A stretch of 64,000 bases of DNA from Ochotona curzoniae (lineage: Eukaryota; Chordata; Mammalia; Lagomorpha; Ochotonidae): the NCBI RefSeq assembly GCF_017591425.1, contig NW_024467119.1:80096894-80160893 (forward strand), written 5' to 3'. This document shows positions 1 through 12,449 of this stretch, piece after piece (position 1 is the stretch's first letter; each line of letters starts with the position of its first letter). The notes below the pieces were generated by a model. That model was not told the DNA's origin. It worked only from the letters and a program-made list of their open reading frames with translations, and ran no database searches. A program made the translations under genes and the position numbers.

Positions 1-424
1 AGGTTGGTCCCATGTTGTGGCCAAACAGTGAATATGGGAGTGCAGCCATCTCTGACATCCTGATTTAATTATCTGTGGAACCAGGAGTGTCCTCACTGGG
101 TCACATGATAGTTCTGTGTTAACTTGGTGACAAGCTGCAATACTATTTCCCATAATGGCAGAACCATTTTATCTTCCCAACCATGAAAGACAACAGGGGT
201 CTCCCCATCTCTGCATCTCTCCTAGCACTTGCTATCCTTTGAATCTGGCTAGTGGTCATTATACTAGGTGTGAAGTGCACATTTTGATTGTAAATTGTAT
301 TTTCCTGATAACCAGTTGTATCTTTAACAGCGTGTTAGTCATCTGTGTGTCTTCTTTTGGAAAGCTGTTCATTTGGGTTTCTTGCTCATTAAACAAAATT
401 AATTTTAAATCTAAGTGCCAGGTG

Positions 425-705
425 TGGAAGGTAGGGGGAGAGAGACAACATTCCAATTTGCTGATTTACTCTCAGATGTTGACAATAGCTAGTGCTAGGC
501 CAGGGCTAAAGCTAGGGTTTCCATACAGATCTGCCACACAGGTGGAAGAAACCAATGACTTGAGTTGCCACTGCTGTCCCTGAGGGTCCGCATTAGTAAG
601 AAAGTGAAATCAGGAGCTGGAGCTGAGACTGAAACCCACACACTCCAGTGTGGAACATGGGAATGTTAACCAGGGTCTTAACCACTAGGCAAAAGACTCA
701 CCCCA
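425..705 (-). repeat. Old CSINE remnant
   Basis: Degenerate reverse-orientation copy. Recognisable blocks are the gctgatttactctc, gccaggagctgg-like and aaccactaggc segments in the right order. No TSD survives, so this is an old copy. Confidence 0.6.
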
Positions 706-726
706 ACTGTCCACTCTTTTTTAAAA

Positions 727-1029
727 AGAAAAAAAAAAAAGATTTGTTTTTATTGGAAATTCAGATATACAGAGAGGAGGAGAGACAGAGGGTAAGATCT
801 TACGTCTGCTGATTCACTCTCCAAGTGGCCGTGATGGTCAGAGCTGAACTGATCTGAAGCCAGGAGCCAGGAGCTTCTTTCCTGGCCTGCCATATGGGTG
901 CAGGATGTCCAGGCCACAAGCAGGGAGCTGGATGGGAAGCAGGTCCACTGGGATTAGAACCGGGGCCATATGGGATCCCGGTGTGTACAAAGTGAGGACT
1001 TCACCTGCTAGACTACCTTGCCTGGCACC
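727..1029 (-). repeat. CSINE, reverse orientation
   Basis: Starts with an A-rich/agattt tail complement, continues through cagatatacagagagg and gccaggagccaggagc, and ends with the head complement near ttgcctggcac. Good match to the other lagomorph copies in the window. Confidence 0.8.
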
Positions 1030-1194
1030 CAGTTGCCCCATTATAAACCAGGTATTTATGTTTGCCATTGCATTGAGTGAGCTCCTTATTTATTTGTATA
1101 TTAACTGCTTATTATTAGACACAGGGTTTGCAAACATCTTCCCTGCTTTATAAAACTATAGCTCATAGTCATTTACTAATTGTTTGCTTTTCCA

Positions 1195-2040
1195 TGAAGC
1201 AGGCTAAAATTGTTTTCTCCTTAGATGCAGAGAAAAGCATTTGATAAATTAAAACATTACTTCATGTTAAAACCCAAAGCAAGATAGGCACAAAGGAGCA
1301 TTTTGCAGCACAATCAGAGCCACGTATGAAAATCTCAATGCCAACATTTTACTGTACAGGAAAGTCTGGAAGCTTTCCCACTAAGATCTGGAACTAGACA
1401 AGGATGCCCACTTTCACCATTGCTGTTCAACATACTGGAAGTACTGGAAGTCCTCACTAGAGCCATGAGGCAAGAAAAAGAAATTAAAGGAATTCAAATT
1501 GGAAATGGAGAATTAACATCATCTGTGTTCCCAGATGATGTGATTCTGTACATGGGAGAACCAAGAGACTCAATATGAGTTTAGCAGGGTAGCAGGATAC
1601 AGAATCAATGACCATAAATTGATGGATTTAGTATACTCAAACAGCCCTATGGCTTAGAAAGCAATGTGTAAGACTTTCATTCAAGGAACAAAATGAAAAG
1701 ATATACAAGTAAAGAAACATACACTGTCATCTAATAAATGAACAGTGTCATAGAGACCAGATAGCAGAAAACAAGAGCTACAGTGTGCATCTCTGGCCCC
1801 AATACAACACTTAAATATACGTTGACAGCAAGATGCTAGATTCTCTACCATTGCTTATATTCACAACGCCATGACAGAACGCTGGAGTCGAGACTACAAA
1901 TGAAAGACTGAATTATTATAAATTACAGGGGGAAATGGGGAGGGAAGAAAGGAGAGGATACAAAGGGAGGGGAGGAGGAGTTAAGCCCAATACATACAAA
2001 ACAGTAAAATGGAAAATAAGAATAAAAAAAGAAAGAAACT
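1195..2040 (+). mobile_element. L1 3' fragment (internally deleted)
   Basis: The first 400 bases match the reverse-transcriptase part of L1 ORF2: a DAEKAF-like start, a LeuPheAsn..LeuGlu-like stretch and a degenerate catalytic box reading Pro-Asp-Asp (about 1529-1546). Stops and frameshifts make it non-functional. The sequence then passes quickly to a 3'-UTR-like purine-rich stretch (1925-1990) and an A-rich tail at about 2010-2040, implying internal deletion of the ORF2 C-terminal part. It is a lagomorph-type L1, dead on arrival or long decayed. Confidence 0.75.
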
Positions 2041-2043
2041 TGT

Positions 2044-2382
2044 GGGCTTGGTGTGATGGCTCAGTGGCTAAATCCTCACCTTGCATGCACCAGGATCCTC
2101 TATGAATGCCGATTCATGTTCTGGCTGCCCCATCTCCCATCCAGCTCCTTGTTTGTGGCCTGGGAAAGAAGTAGAGGATGGCCAAAAGCCTCGGGACCCT
2201 GCACCTGTGTGGGAGACCTGGAAGAGGCTTCTTGAAGTTCCTGGCTCCTGGCTTCAGATCAACTCAGCTCGAGCCATTGCAGCCACCTGAGGAGTGAATC
2301 ATTGGATGAAAGATTTTCTCTTTCTCTCCTTCTCTCTGCATATCTTACTTTCCAACCAAAATAAATGAATCTTTTAAAAACT
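2044..2382 (+). repeat. CSINE, forward orientation
   Basis: Head gtgggcttggtgtgatggct, middle agctccttgtttgtggcctg, tail ccaaaataaatgaatctttt. It sits immediately behind the A-rich end of the upstream L1, a usual landing place for target-primed insertions. Confidence 0.85.
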
Positions 2383-2384
2383 AG

Positions 2385-4095
2385 AGGTAAGAAGCAAAAT
2401 CTTCTTTCACCTTATTCAAAATCAGTTCTTAATGGCCTAGTGACCTAAATCTGCACCCAGAAACCACCAAACTATTAAAGGAAAGCATAGGAAATACTCT
2501 ATAAGATATAGGCATTGGAAAAGACTTCTTAGAAAAGTCAGCAAACACATAGGCAGTCATAGCAAAAAATAAACAAATGGATCTCCATCAAACTAAGAAG
2601 CTTCTGTACAGCACAGGAAACTGCCAACACAGTGAAGAGACAACCATCAGAATGGGAGGAAATCTTTGCACACTGCACAACAGATAGGAAACTAATATCC
2701 AGGATCTACAAAGAGCGTCAGAAACTCAATGACAGCAAAACACACAAACCTATTAAGAAATGGGTGAAGGTTATAAGCTGACGTTTTTCAACAGAACAAA
2801 TTCAAATTGCTAATAGACATGTGAAATAATTCTCAGGCTCCCAAGCAGTTAGGGAAAAGCATTAAAAAAAAAAAACACATTCTCACCAACCTCCAGTGTG
2901 AATGACCTACATATAGAAACCTACTGATAAAATCTGCTGGTGTGGATGTTGGAAAAAGGTATCCTACTCCGCTGTTGATGGGAGTGTAGGCTAGTGCAGC
3001 CAATATGGAAGTCAGTATGGAGAATGCTTAGACAACTGAAACTTGATCTACCATAAGACCCAGCAACCCTACACCTGGGAATATAACAAAAGGAAGTGAA
3101 ATCTACATATGAGAAAGCGACCTGTGTCCCTATATTCAAGGCAGCACAATCCACAACAGTGAAGACATGGAAACAACCCAGATGCCTGCTGAAAGAGAAA
3201 TGGATAAAGAAACTGTGACACATCTACTCCAGGTGATACTACTCAGCCATTATAAAGAATGAAATTCTACCATTTGCGGGCCCGGCGCGGTGGCGCAAGT
3301 GATTAAGTTCCTTGCCTTGTACACCCCGGGATCCCTATGGGCGCCGGTTCTATCTCAGCAGCCCCGCTTCCCTTCCAGCTCCCTGCCTGTGGCCCGGGAA
3401 AGCAGTGGAGGATGGCCCAAAGCCTTGGGACCCTGCACCCGCGTGGGAGACCCGGAAGAGGCTCCTGGCTTCGGATCGGCATAGTATCGACCGTTGCGCT
3501 CACTTGGGGAGTGAATCATCAGACGGAAGATATTCCTCTCTGTCTCTCCTCTCTGTATATCTGCCTTTCCAATAAAAAAATAATAAAAATAAATCTTTAA
3601 AAAAAAGAAATTCTACCATTTGCAACAAATGGTCCCAATGAGAGATCACTATGCTCAGTGAAATAAACCAATGCCAAAGGACAAACAGCATATATTCTCT
3701 CATAGAAGATAAAATTCATACAAAATACAGAACAAATGTGCATATGTGTATATGTATGCATGCATTCTCACCGAAGAACTGTATAATGGAGACCAGCACA
3801 CCAGGAAGAAAAGATACACTGCAGGATGCATCTCTACTCCCCGGTAAAAGGAGGACTGTTACATACACTTTGACAATAGGCTACTGGGTTTTCCACCATT
3901 GCCAGCACCTACAGAGCCATGACACACTTCAATAGCAGAAGGTTGGACTTGTGACTGTTGCTGAAGGGCTATTATTACACTATACTATTGTAATAATATT
4001 GGGGGAAATGTTGGGGAAGGGGAGAATGAGGAGGGAGGGAAAAAGGTGAGGCGAGGGGTGGGGAATCCCTGTACCTACAAAAATGTATTGTGAAA
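2385..4095 (+). mobile_element. L1 3' end (ORF2 C-terminus and 3' UTR), split by a SINE
   Basis: Contains the familiar end of L1 ORF2 (aagaagcttctgtacagcac, gaggaaatctttgcacac, gacatggaaacaacccagatg and nearby words), then a lagomorph 3' UTR with a purine-rich run (about 4000-4060). A young SINE at 3278-3606 interrupts it. The frame is broken by stops, so no protein is expected. Confidence 0.85.
3278..3606 (+). mobile_element. Young CSINE with perfect target-site duplication
   Basis: Full-length copy from gggcccggcgcggtggcgca to the A-rich tail. It is flanked by an exact 17-base TSD, gaaattctaccatttgc, at 3261-3277 and 3607-3623. It belongs to the gatcggcatagtatcg subfamily and is a recent insertion into the L1. 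Confidence 0.95.
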
Positions 4096-4239
4096 GCTGC
4101 AAGTGACACTGAAGGCCAGAATCAGGCTGCCAGGCTCAGAGCCGTGCTCTGCTGAGGAGGAGGCCGCAATTACCTTCCTCATTCTACCACTGTTGGGCAA
4201 TACAGCCATTTTGCCTCCTCTTGCTTGTTGAAGACATGA

Positions 4240-4540
4240 GACTCTTTTAAGAGGTTTTATTTCATTTATTTAAAAGGGAGAGAGAGAGATATCTTCTATA
4301 CACGTATCCACTCCTCAGTGTCCACAACAGCCAGAACTGAGCCATGCTATAACCAGGAAGCATGGAGCTCTGTCCGGGTGGGTGGCGGTGGCCTGAGAAC
4401 TTGGGGCCATCTTCAGTGGTTTTCCTAGGCACATTAGCAAGAAATTGGGTGAGAAATGGATTGCAGCTAGAACTCCAACCAGTGCTTATAAGGGATGGCA
4501 GTGTAATAGGTGGTGGCTTAACTTACTGTGCCACGATATA
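4240..4540 (-). repeat. Old CSINE, reverse orientation
   Basis: Degenerate copy with ttatttaaaagggagagag at the tail side, a cacattagcaagaaattgg block and tgtgccacgat at the head side. It lacks a clear TSD. Confidence 0.7.
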
Positions 4541-4545
4541 TGAGA

Positions 4546-5434
4546 TTTTTGACAAGAGTAGATTGTTATTCATACCCTCACCCTGGCAACATGCAAGCTT
4601 GCTAAAGTTGTCAGTGGAATCCAGGATCTGAAGTTCAAACCAGCTCTTCTTCCAACCTCTGTGAGTCTCATTGCCAGGCTGGTAACTGGGAGTATGTTGC
4701 GGGGCAGGGATAATTCTTTCACAGGGAAGCTGAGAGAACGCTGCCTCCATGTGTGACGTGGCTCGTGCAGTCTCGCTGGAACTGTGGCTCGAGGGATGGC
4801 TGTGCCACTAGACTTCAAGCTTCTTTGAGAATGGAAGCCTGGACGCTCTGCGGTTGGTGCCAGCAGCATGCCTGGCCAAAGGGAATGCGTCTGGTTCCTG
4901 TTCTCTGGCCAGCTTCCCTCTGCATCCCCTGTCTTTTGGATTCCTGCAGGGCTTCCTGCAGGGCAGGGCCAAGTGCTGGGCATTGGGCATTGTCGATACC
5001 ATTAGGGAAGTTAGGTTTCTTGTTAGCAAGCGCTTTTGCTTCCTAAAATTGAGATTTCTGTGAAATGCATTATGCAAGAGTGGAATTTGAACACAGTCAC
5101 TCTCTGGATTGCCTGGGGCCAAGGTGACTTACCCCTTCCCTGGAAGTTCTGCAATTTCCTGTGTCTAAAATGTCCTCTGCCAAAGGACCCACAATTCCCT
5201 TTTCTTCGTCATCAGCCCGGACAGATGTCGGCTAGCTGAATTATTATTATTGTTAATGTACCTGATGGTTTGCATATATACAGACAGGCATCTAAATGTC
5301 TCCTTCTGATTCCCATAAAATAAATACACGTACTCATTTGGCTCTACTAAGCATTTGGCTCTAGTAAGCTTTTTTTGTGTGTGCCTTATATGTACTTCCT
5401 AGCAAATTATTTTTACATGAATCCCTTGATGTTC
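4546..5434. other. Intergenic DNA, nothing recognised
   Basis: Overlapping open frames occur on both strands around 4570-5120, but none has a recognisable domain, splice context or repeat. I see no gene or named repeat here. Confidence 0.4.
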
Positions 5435-5727
5435 TTTAAAAAAATTGGAAAGTTAGATATACAGAGAGGAGAGACAGAGAGGAAGAGTTTCCATCCACTG
5501 ATTCACTCTCCAAGTGGCAGCAATGACCAGAGCTGAGCTGATCCGAAGCCAGAAACCAGGAGCCTTTTCCGGCTCCCAAGACTTTTTGCCATCCTCGACT
5601 GCTTTCCCAGATCACAAGCAGAGAGCTGGATGGGAAGTAGGGCTACTGGAATTAGAACTGGTACCCACATGGGATCCGGGCGTGCAAGGTGAGGACTTTA
5701 GTTACTAGGCTGCCGCGCCAGGTCTGC
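5435..5727 (-). repeat. CSINE, reverse orientation
   Basis: Begins aaaattggaaagttagatat and ends at the head complement gccgcgccaggtc. The interior reads ctgagctgatccgaagcca, as in other copies. Confidence 0.85.
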
Positions 5728-5761
5728 CTTAATGTTCTTTGATTAATCCACTTGTTTGTTA

Positions 5762-6057
5762 TAGATTTACTTATTTGAAAGGCAGGGCAAAGAAATCTTT
5801 CATCTGCTAGTTGGCTTCTAAGATGGTTGCAACAGCAGACCTGGGTCAGGCCAAAGCCAGCAGCCAGGAGCTCTGGCCACTTCTCCTGTGTAGGTGCAGG
5901 GGTCCAAGCGTGTGGGCAACTTTCTGCTGTTTTTCCCAGGCGCATTAGCAGGCAGATAAATCAGAAGTGGAGCAGCCAGGACTCAAACCTGTGCTCTGAC
6001 ATGGGACACTGGCAGCGCGAACAGTGGTCTTACGTGCTACACCACAGAACTAGTCTC
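5762..6057 (-). repeat. Old CSINE, reverse orientation
   Basis: Begins tagatttacttatttgaaag and ends ctacaccacagaactagtc. It contains the cgcattagcaggcagat block typical of the older subfamily, and sits head to tail with the preceding copy. Confidence 0.75.
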
Positions 6058-6219
6058 TGAAATTCATTCTAAAGCAATGATGTGTTGGCAGAGACCAGAG
6101 CCTCCATTTGTAGCCACTGTCTCCTCTGTTTTACCTTTCTGTTACCAAAAATGCTTTAAAATCATGTTGGAAGATGTTTCTCACAGTGAACAAGAACTGT
6201 GGCATTCTAACCTTTTTGC

Positions 6220-6513
6220 TTTAAAAAAAAAAAAAAACAAACTTTCTTTTTATGGGAAGGCAGATTTACAGAGAGAAAGAGAGAGAGAGAGAAGGTCTTG
6301 TGTCTGCTGGTTTACTCCCCGAGCGGCTGCAATGGCCAGAGCTGAGCCTTCTGGGTCTTGCACAGGGGCACTGCACCCCAAGCACTTGAATGTCTTCTGC
6401 TGCTTTCTCAGGGACATGTCCCTGAACAGGCAGGTGTCAAGCAGATGCCTACATGGAGGGTGAGCGTCACAGGTGGCAGCTTTATCCAATATGCCACAAT
6501 GTCAGCCCTGAGC
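6220..6513 (-). repeat. CSINE, reverse orientation
   Basis: Starts with an A run, then cttttatgggaaggcagat, a (ga) run at about 6268-6292, and ends at tatgccacaatgtcagccc. Confidence 0.75.
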
Positions 6514-7893
6514 CAAGTATATGTAAAAGGTTCTTTAACATGTATGCAAGAAATATGTCAAGAGCTGCAACAATGATGGTGATGACGAAGATGACCAGCA
6601 ATTACACCACTGTGTGCCAAGCAGTCTGTTAAGTACATTATATGCAAAACCTGATTTTCATAAGCAGGAAGATCAACCGAGATTTGAGGCTCATTCCACA
6701 CCTGTTCACTCACCTTTTGACTTCCTTCTTGGACTTTAAGTAAACAATGTTGTTTCAGGCGAGATTTATTTCTGCTTAAGGTCCTCCTATGAAGCAATCA
6801 GACTTGAGTTGTGAAATCCATCTGGGCAACAGAAACCTTGTAACAGAATGGCAACAGACATACCCTGCAAAACGTTAGCCTTTTGTTTTGAATGTCTGAT
6901 CACATTATCACAGAGTAATATTCTCATAGGAATAGGCAGCACGACAAGTGGGTCAGTGAAGGATCCAGAAAGTTGGGGTCACTTGAAAAGTCTCTGAACT
7001 CTTCTGAGCCTCCTTGGCTAAAAATGCATATCCCACCTGCCTCCCAGATTCGTAATTGGAATAAAAATACACACAAGACCAAGACCCCAAGCAGTGACCT
7101 CAGCTATAGATGGGGTCCCAGCAGGAGTTGCCTCCCATCATTGTTCCACCCACACTTTGCACACCATCTGCTAAACTTGATGGCGTTCATCAAATTCTCC
7201 TTCGCATTCTAGGCTGTGTCTCATTGCGGAGCATTTGGCTTTGCAGCAGTTTTAGCTTACACACTGATGGCACAAGAGCAAGCACTGAGTAGGCAATAAT
7301 GCATAAAACTGAACGGAGTTCCTGTTTATTGCCTGGCAAGAGCCAGGCCGTGATCGCACGCATGGGAGGACAGTTACAAGAAGAGTTGCAGACTGCAAAG
7401 CAAGTGTACACAAAGCTGGGTATGTGCCTTGAGGGAGGAGTGAGAGTTGTCTCTGGCATGTGGTACTGGTGGCAGAGGGGATGGGGCTGGTGGTGGGGAT
7501 GGGGTGGCTAGTGGTGGGGATGAACATTTTGGTGATGGTAGATTTGATGAAGGTGACTCTTGCCATGCTTTAGTGAGCTGGGAGAGGCTCTGGGTACAGT
7601 GCAAGGTTGATGAACCCAAGTCTGAGGGAGAAGGAGTGTGAGCCGGCAGGAAGGCAGTGGCCTTAGGAACAGGGCTGGATGCTGAGGCAAGCCGACACAT
7701 CTGGGTGGATGGGGGTGCCATTTCCCGAGATGCCCAGCACCTGAGGAACCTCATCAGGAAGTCTCCCGAGCTCAGTTTGGGACATGTTGTGGGCACCAGC
7801 CCCGAGATGCCTAAGTAGGCAGGTGTCTCCAGCAGGTAGTTGCTGTTGAGGTGTGAAACATGCACACGATGTCTGGACAGGAGACTTCAGTTT
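6514..7893. other. Intergenic DNA with a G-rich patch
   Basis: No gene recognised. A G-rich stretch at about 7461-7530 has several runs of three or more G. Weak MIR-like wording (gaactcttctgagcctcctt) occurs near 7000, too degraded to call. Confidence 0.35.
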
Positions 7894-7910
7894 AAAAGTT
7901 ACTGGCAGAG

Positions 7911-8234
7911 AGCCCGGCACAATAACATAGCAGTTAAAGTCCTCACCCTGAACACACTGGGATCCCATATGGGCACCGGTTCTATCCCGGCGGCCCCACT
8001 TCCCAAACAGCTCCCTGCTTGTGGCCTAGGAAAGCAGTCGAAGACAGCCCAAAGCCTTGGGACCCTGCACCCATGTGGGAGACCCAGAAGAGGCACCTGG
8101 CTTTGGATTGGCTCAGCTCCAGCCATTGCAGCCGTTTGGGGAGTGAACATCGGACAGAAGATCTTCCTCTCTGTCTCTCCTCTCCGTATGTCTGCCTTTC
8201 CAATAAAGAAAATATAAATAAATCCTTTTTTAAA
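7911..8234 (+). mobile_element. CSINE with target-site duplication
   Basis: Head agcccggcacaataacatag, tail caataaagaaaatataaata. An exact 17-base TSD, aaaagttactggcagag, lies at 7894-7910 and 8235-8251. The 3' half reads gattggctcagctccagcc, so it is the older type despite the intact TSD. Confidence 0.93.
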
Positions 8235-8701
8235 AAAAGTTACTGGCAGAGCAGAGGGAAAGTAGAAAACATCATGGGAGGTGGCCATGGACTTGGGATA
8301 TGGGACAGAAGAATAGAAGCTTCAAACGAAGATTTGAAAAGGCAAACTGAGTGTGTGGTCATGAATGCCAGGGGAAGCCATGTGTTACTGAAGGTGAGGG
8401 TAGGCAGTTGGCACAGCAGGTGCAAGGCCTGCCTCCTGTATCCAGGAGCCAGGGTTTGAGTCTTGGCTTCATTTCCTGCCCCAGCGTCCTGCTAAGGCAG
8501 ACCCTGGGAAGCAGCAGTGATGGCGCAAGTCCACATCATTCACACGGAAGCTCTGGATTGACTTCTAGACTTTCGGCTCCAATTCTGTTCATCCCTGGGC
8601 TGCTGTACATACTTGGGGAAGGAGCAACACATGCAAGTATTCTCTGTGTATCTCTTTCTCTCTCCCAGAGAGATTCTGTCCTTCACATAAATAAGCCAAC
8701 T

Positions 8702-8972
8702 TTTCAAGAGGATTTATTTATTTATTTAGAGATTTTTATCCTCTGGTTCACACCCCAGACAGCTGCCATGGCCAGGGCTGGGCCAGGCTAATGCCAGTCT
8801 CCCAGGTAGGTGCCAGGGGACCAAACACTTGGGTCATCTTCTCCTGTTTTCCCTCAGCCATTAGCAGGGAGCTGGATTGGAAATGTGACAGCCAGGGCTC
8901 TAACTGGTGCCCATACAGGGTGCTGGCATCACGGGCAGAAGCTTTGCCCCACACACCACAATGCCAGTTCCA
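8702..8972 (-). repeat. Old CSINE, reverse orientation
   Basis: Starts gaggatttatttatttattt and contains agctgccatggccagggctg. It ends at accacaatgccagttcc, and the internal GA-rich part is lost. Confidence 0.7.
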
Positions 8973-9244
8973 AATAAAATCATTTTAACGAAGAAAAACG
9001 ATGTGCTGAGTGGTAATATTCCCTCTCCCAGCTTGGAGGGTGAGAATTAAAACATGTTTGGGAGAGTCGGTGAGGCAGTGGTCTGGTTGAGCTTGCCAAG
9101 GGCCATTTGGAAAGAACCCGGGGGGGCCAGACTGGAACAGAACAAAAACCAGGAAGAGAGGGCAGGGTTAGAGGCAGCAAACACCAACTCCGCCAAGCAG
9201 CTGGGCTGTGATGGCCAATGACGCACTAGGGGAAGTTGAGGGGA

Positions 9245-9533
9245 TGAGATTATTTTTGTTATTGTTTTTGTTTAGTTCATTTTGTATTGTAATTTCAGAG
9301 TTCCCATCATCTGGTTCACTCTCTTTAAAAATGCCTGCAGTGGCTAGAGTGGGCCAAAGTTGGGAGCTGACGGTTCCATCCGGGTCTCCCACACGGGTGG
9401 CGGGGACTCATTTACTTGAGTTTTCTCATGATCCGCTGGCAGCAAGGCAGAGGAAGGAGCTGGCGCGGAAGCAAACCCAGGTACCATGACACGCGCCGTG
9501 GGCATCCTACCAAGCAGCTCATATGCTAGGCCG
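9245..9533 (-). repeat. Very old CSINE remnant
   Basis: Only the order of blocks supports this: catctggttcactctctt, cctgcagtggctagagtggg, cgggtctcccacacgggtgg. The call is tentative. Confidence 0.5.
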
Positions 9534-11269
9534 AATATCACCTTCTTGCGTGTCTTTTAAAAATACCAATGGACCAGACCTGAGACTGTGCCAATGCCAG
9601 CAGCTGCGCTGCGGTGAGGGCGCGGAGAGCTGAGAGCAGGCAGGGATGGTGACAGCGGGTGTAGACAGTGGCCGCGGCAGGGAGGAGGAAGCTTCGCTCT
9701 TCTCCTGTGGCAGGTGAGAGGAGGCCGGGCACGGTTTGGGTAAGAGTTCAAGAGGAGGAAGTTGGGGGGATTTCTCCGGATGGCTTTCACTTTCCCCTCC
9801 AGAAGAGGATGTGAGGTGGCTAGGCTTGCCCGTGGCTGGAGGACCGTGGAGGAGGCAGAGAGCTTGGTGAAGGGGGGAGTGGTGAATTGCACCTAGCAAC
9901 AGTAACCCAGCACCTTGGCTCTTCTGGGGAGGCAGGCAGGGGCGGTCCTTCAGGTTTGAGAGCTTGAAATTAAAGGCCAACATCAGCAGTGGCTGCAGAA
10001 ACCCTTCCTTGCAGGACTTTGGAAGTGGCTGGGAGAGCTTGGCATGTTTTCCCAGGGGAGTGGGGGAGTGTTTACCTGCATTGTATAAGATGACAGCAGC
10101 TGTTTTCATGTGGAAGTGCAGGAAGAGAGATACAGAGTGGAAGGATGACAGGACAGACTCTCCGCCAACCTTGAACTTGGCAGCATGGCTGGTAAAGAGT
10201 CTTGGGTTTGGGTCAGGGTGTGATAAAGATTATGAAGCTGGCAAGGGCTTTCTGAAGCTAGGGACGGAGAGCCTGGCATGAGTTCCCTGCAGCAGGTCTT
10301 CCCACCGCGGCTGCCCTTGCTCCAGTGCGCTGAGTAGCTAGAGTTCACGTTTATGCTGCCTGGTGTCAACACCCAAGGCTGGAGTCTTCCCAATCAGAGG
10401 GTGGTGGGTTCTCTCTCCTGGTATCAGGAGCAACCCTGAAGGGCCAGGTGTGAGTGCTCAGATGATGCAAAGAGAATGGGACACCACGGGATCTGTTGAG
10501 TGTTTGCCCGGTGAGCCCCAGCATTCACCAAGTGCATCTGCTGGAGATGAAAGGCGGTGGGAGCAAGGAAGGACCCTGGAATCTGCTCCAGGTGTAGGAA
10601 ACTGGAGTGAGTGGACCGAATGTGTGAGGACCAAGTCCCGGGCATGCCTGAAGTACTGCCAGAGGAGGTGGAGGGTCTGAGACTCCAGGGGCTGGGGTAG
10701 GGCGTGCTCGTGATTGCCAAGGTCTTCTGGGATTCCAGATGACATTGGGAAGAGAAACACTGTGAGCAGGTGGCAAGGTTTGCAGAAGAGAAAGTAACTA
10801 AGCGGCCAGCAAACAGTAGCAGAGATAGCAGCGCCTAAGGATGCTCTGTTCATGGCCCCAGTGGCCCGAGCTCAGAGCCCCAGAGGAACTGGTTTGCTTA
10901 TGGAAAGCTAGGGGAAATGCCCACTTGATCAGAGGGTCAAGTTTGTGGCTCTCTGTGGACTACCATGAGACACTTAGAAAAGTAGATTTCTTCTCACCCT
11001 TTTGATCGGGTTTAGCACGAGTTATGTCCGTGTGGTCTCCTTGGGCAGGACTTGTTAAATGGGAAATGATGTAGAAACTTTTGGAGCTGAGCCAGTGAGT
11101 GGAACAGCAACACGCTGGAAGCCGTGCTTGAGACCCTGTGACTAGCTGTGACCAATGGTGGCTGGAGGATGGGCAGGGAAGCAGAGGAGGAAGGAAGCAC
11201 TTGGCAATGTTCTTCTTTTAGGGACACATTTAACCTGGTCAAAGTTGATTGCTTTGTTGTTGTTATATA
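9534..11269. other. Intergenic DNA, no gene or repeat recognised
   Basis: Unique-looking sequence. A 196-codon - strand frame at 9519-10109 and overlapping frames at 10424-10853 show no domain, no plausible splice structure and low-complexity Ser/Pro composition. I treat them as chance frames. Confidence 0.35.
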
Positions 11270-11274
11270 CATTT

Positions 11275-11612
11275 TAAATATATACATATGCATTTATTTT
11301 TGTTTACATGAAAGGCAGAATGACAGAGAAAGAGGGTGAAATGGGAAGAGAACTTTTTTGGGGGGGTGGGGAGAGAACTTTTACTCACTGTTTTACCCCC
11401 TAGTAATCTCCAACAGGAGACTGGAACTCAGCCAGGAATCCCACATGGGTGGGTGCAGGGACGCAAGCATATGGGCCATCTTCTGTTGCTTTTGCAGGTG
11501 CACTGGCAGGGAGCTGGACTGGGAGCAGAGCAGCTAGGCCTCGATCCAGTTTTCATCTAGGATGCCGGCATTGTGGGTACCGACTTTACTCACTGTACCA
11601 CAAAGCCCATGT
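11275..11612 (-). repeat. CSINE, reverse orientation
   Basis: Tail side catttatttttgtttacatg, body caggaatcccacatgggtgg and gagctggactgggagcagag, head side gtaccacaaagcccatg. A G run at 11361-11370 is inserted in the body. Confidence 0.7.
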
Positions 11613-12184
11613 ACCCCTTGGCTGCTGTTTTTGTTTTTCTTTTTGTTTTAGAAGTTGAAAAGTTTTTGTCTGCGGAATAAAAAATTAAGTATTAGATTTG
11701 TGATTTCATATTTGAATGACTAAATTTACATTTTTAAAAACTTGTGCATCCTGAAGCTGTCCAAGTTTCATTTGCTATCTATAACTCTCTCAAAATGGAA
11801 ACATTACTTTAAAGGGAACTGGTCTTCTGTTTGGTCTTGTTTACACAGTTAAGTAAACTTGTAACTATTTTGAACTGCATTTATAAAGTAATAGATTTGA
11901 TCTCCTTGCTATGCTATCTCTGTTGTCTGACTTAAAGCTCTTCCGAGTTCTTGAATAATGATTAATAATGATTGAATAATAATGGATACACTTGCAAAGG
12001 CAGTGGACTTGACGTTCTCTTAAATGTTTCAACATGTAACATAAATATTTCAATATTTGTACAAACAGAAGGTTTTCAACTTAAAATTGCAAATGTAAAC
12101 AAAGTCCTGTGGACTACCTCTGTGTTTACAGTAGGGCAGGGATGAGCCGTTGATCCCAGAACGCCCATGTAGATAGAAAGCCGC

Positions 12185-12435
12185 AGGTTTCAAGCCCCAG
12201 TTCACTTATAATGCTTAATACCATATAAATGCTATGTAAAGATTGTTATACTATATTGCCTAGCTATCAATGCTTTGTAAACAGTTGTTAACACTGTATC
12301 ACGTGGGTAATTATGATAGTACAAGCCAGCACATGCTCAGTTTAGGAATGCAGGTCCCATCAGATAGGGGTGATTTTTTTCTAGATCTTTTTGATCCGGG
12401 ATTGGTTTTGTCAATAGATGCAGAACCGATTGGTG
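12185..12435 (+). mobile_element. Tigger/MER2-like DNA transposon remnant
   Basis: The words aatgctatgtaaagattgtt, atactatattgcctag and gatctttttgatccgggatt follow the order of the internally deleted TcMar-Tigger elements common in mammals. Part of the element (12225-12290) looks locally duplicated. Family assignment is from memory of the consensus. Confidence 0.6.
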
Positions 12436-12449
12436 TGGCAAACCAGGTG

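Noticed and set aside
3278..3345. tRNA-gene-like A and B boxes
   Set aside because: They belong to the SINE head. No cloverleaf with intact acceptor stem is present and the word is repeated dozens of times.
9519..10109. 196-codon - frame
   Set aside because: No domain, low-complexity Ser/Pro/Leu content, and its 3' end runs to the edge of an old SINE. Treated as a chance frame.
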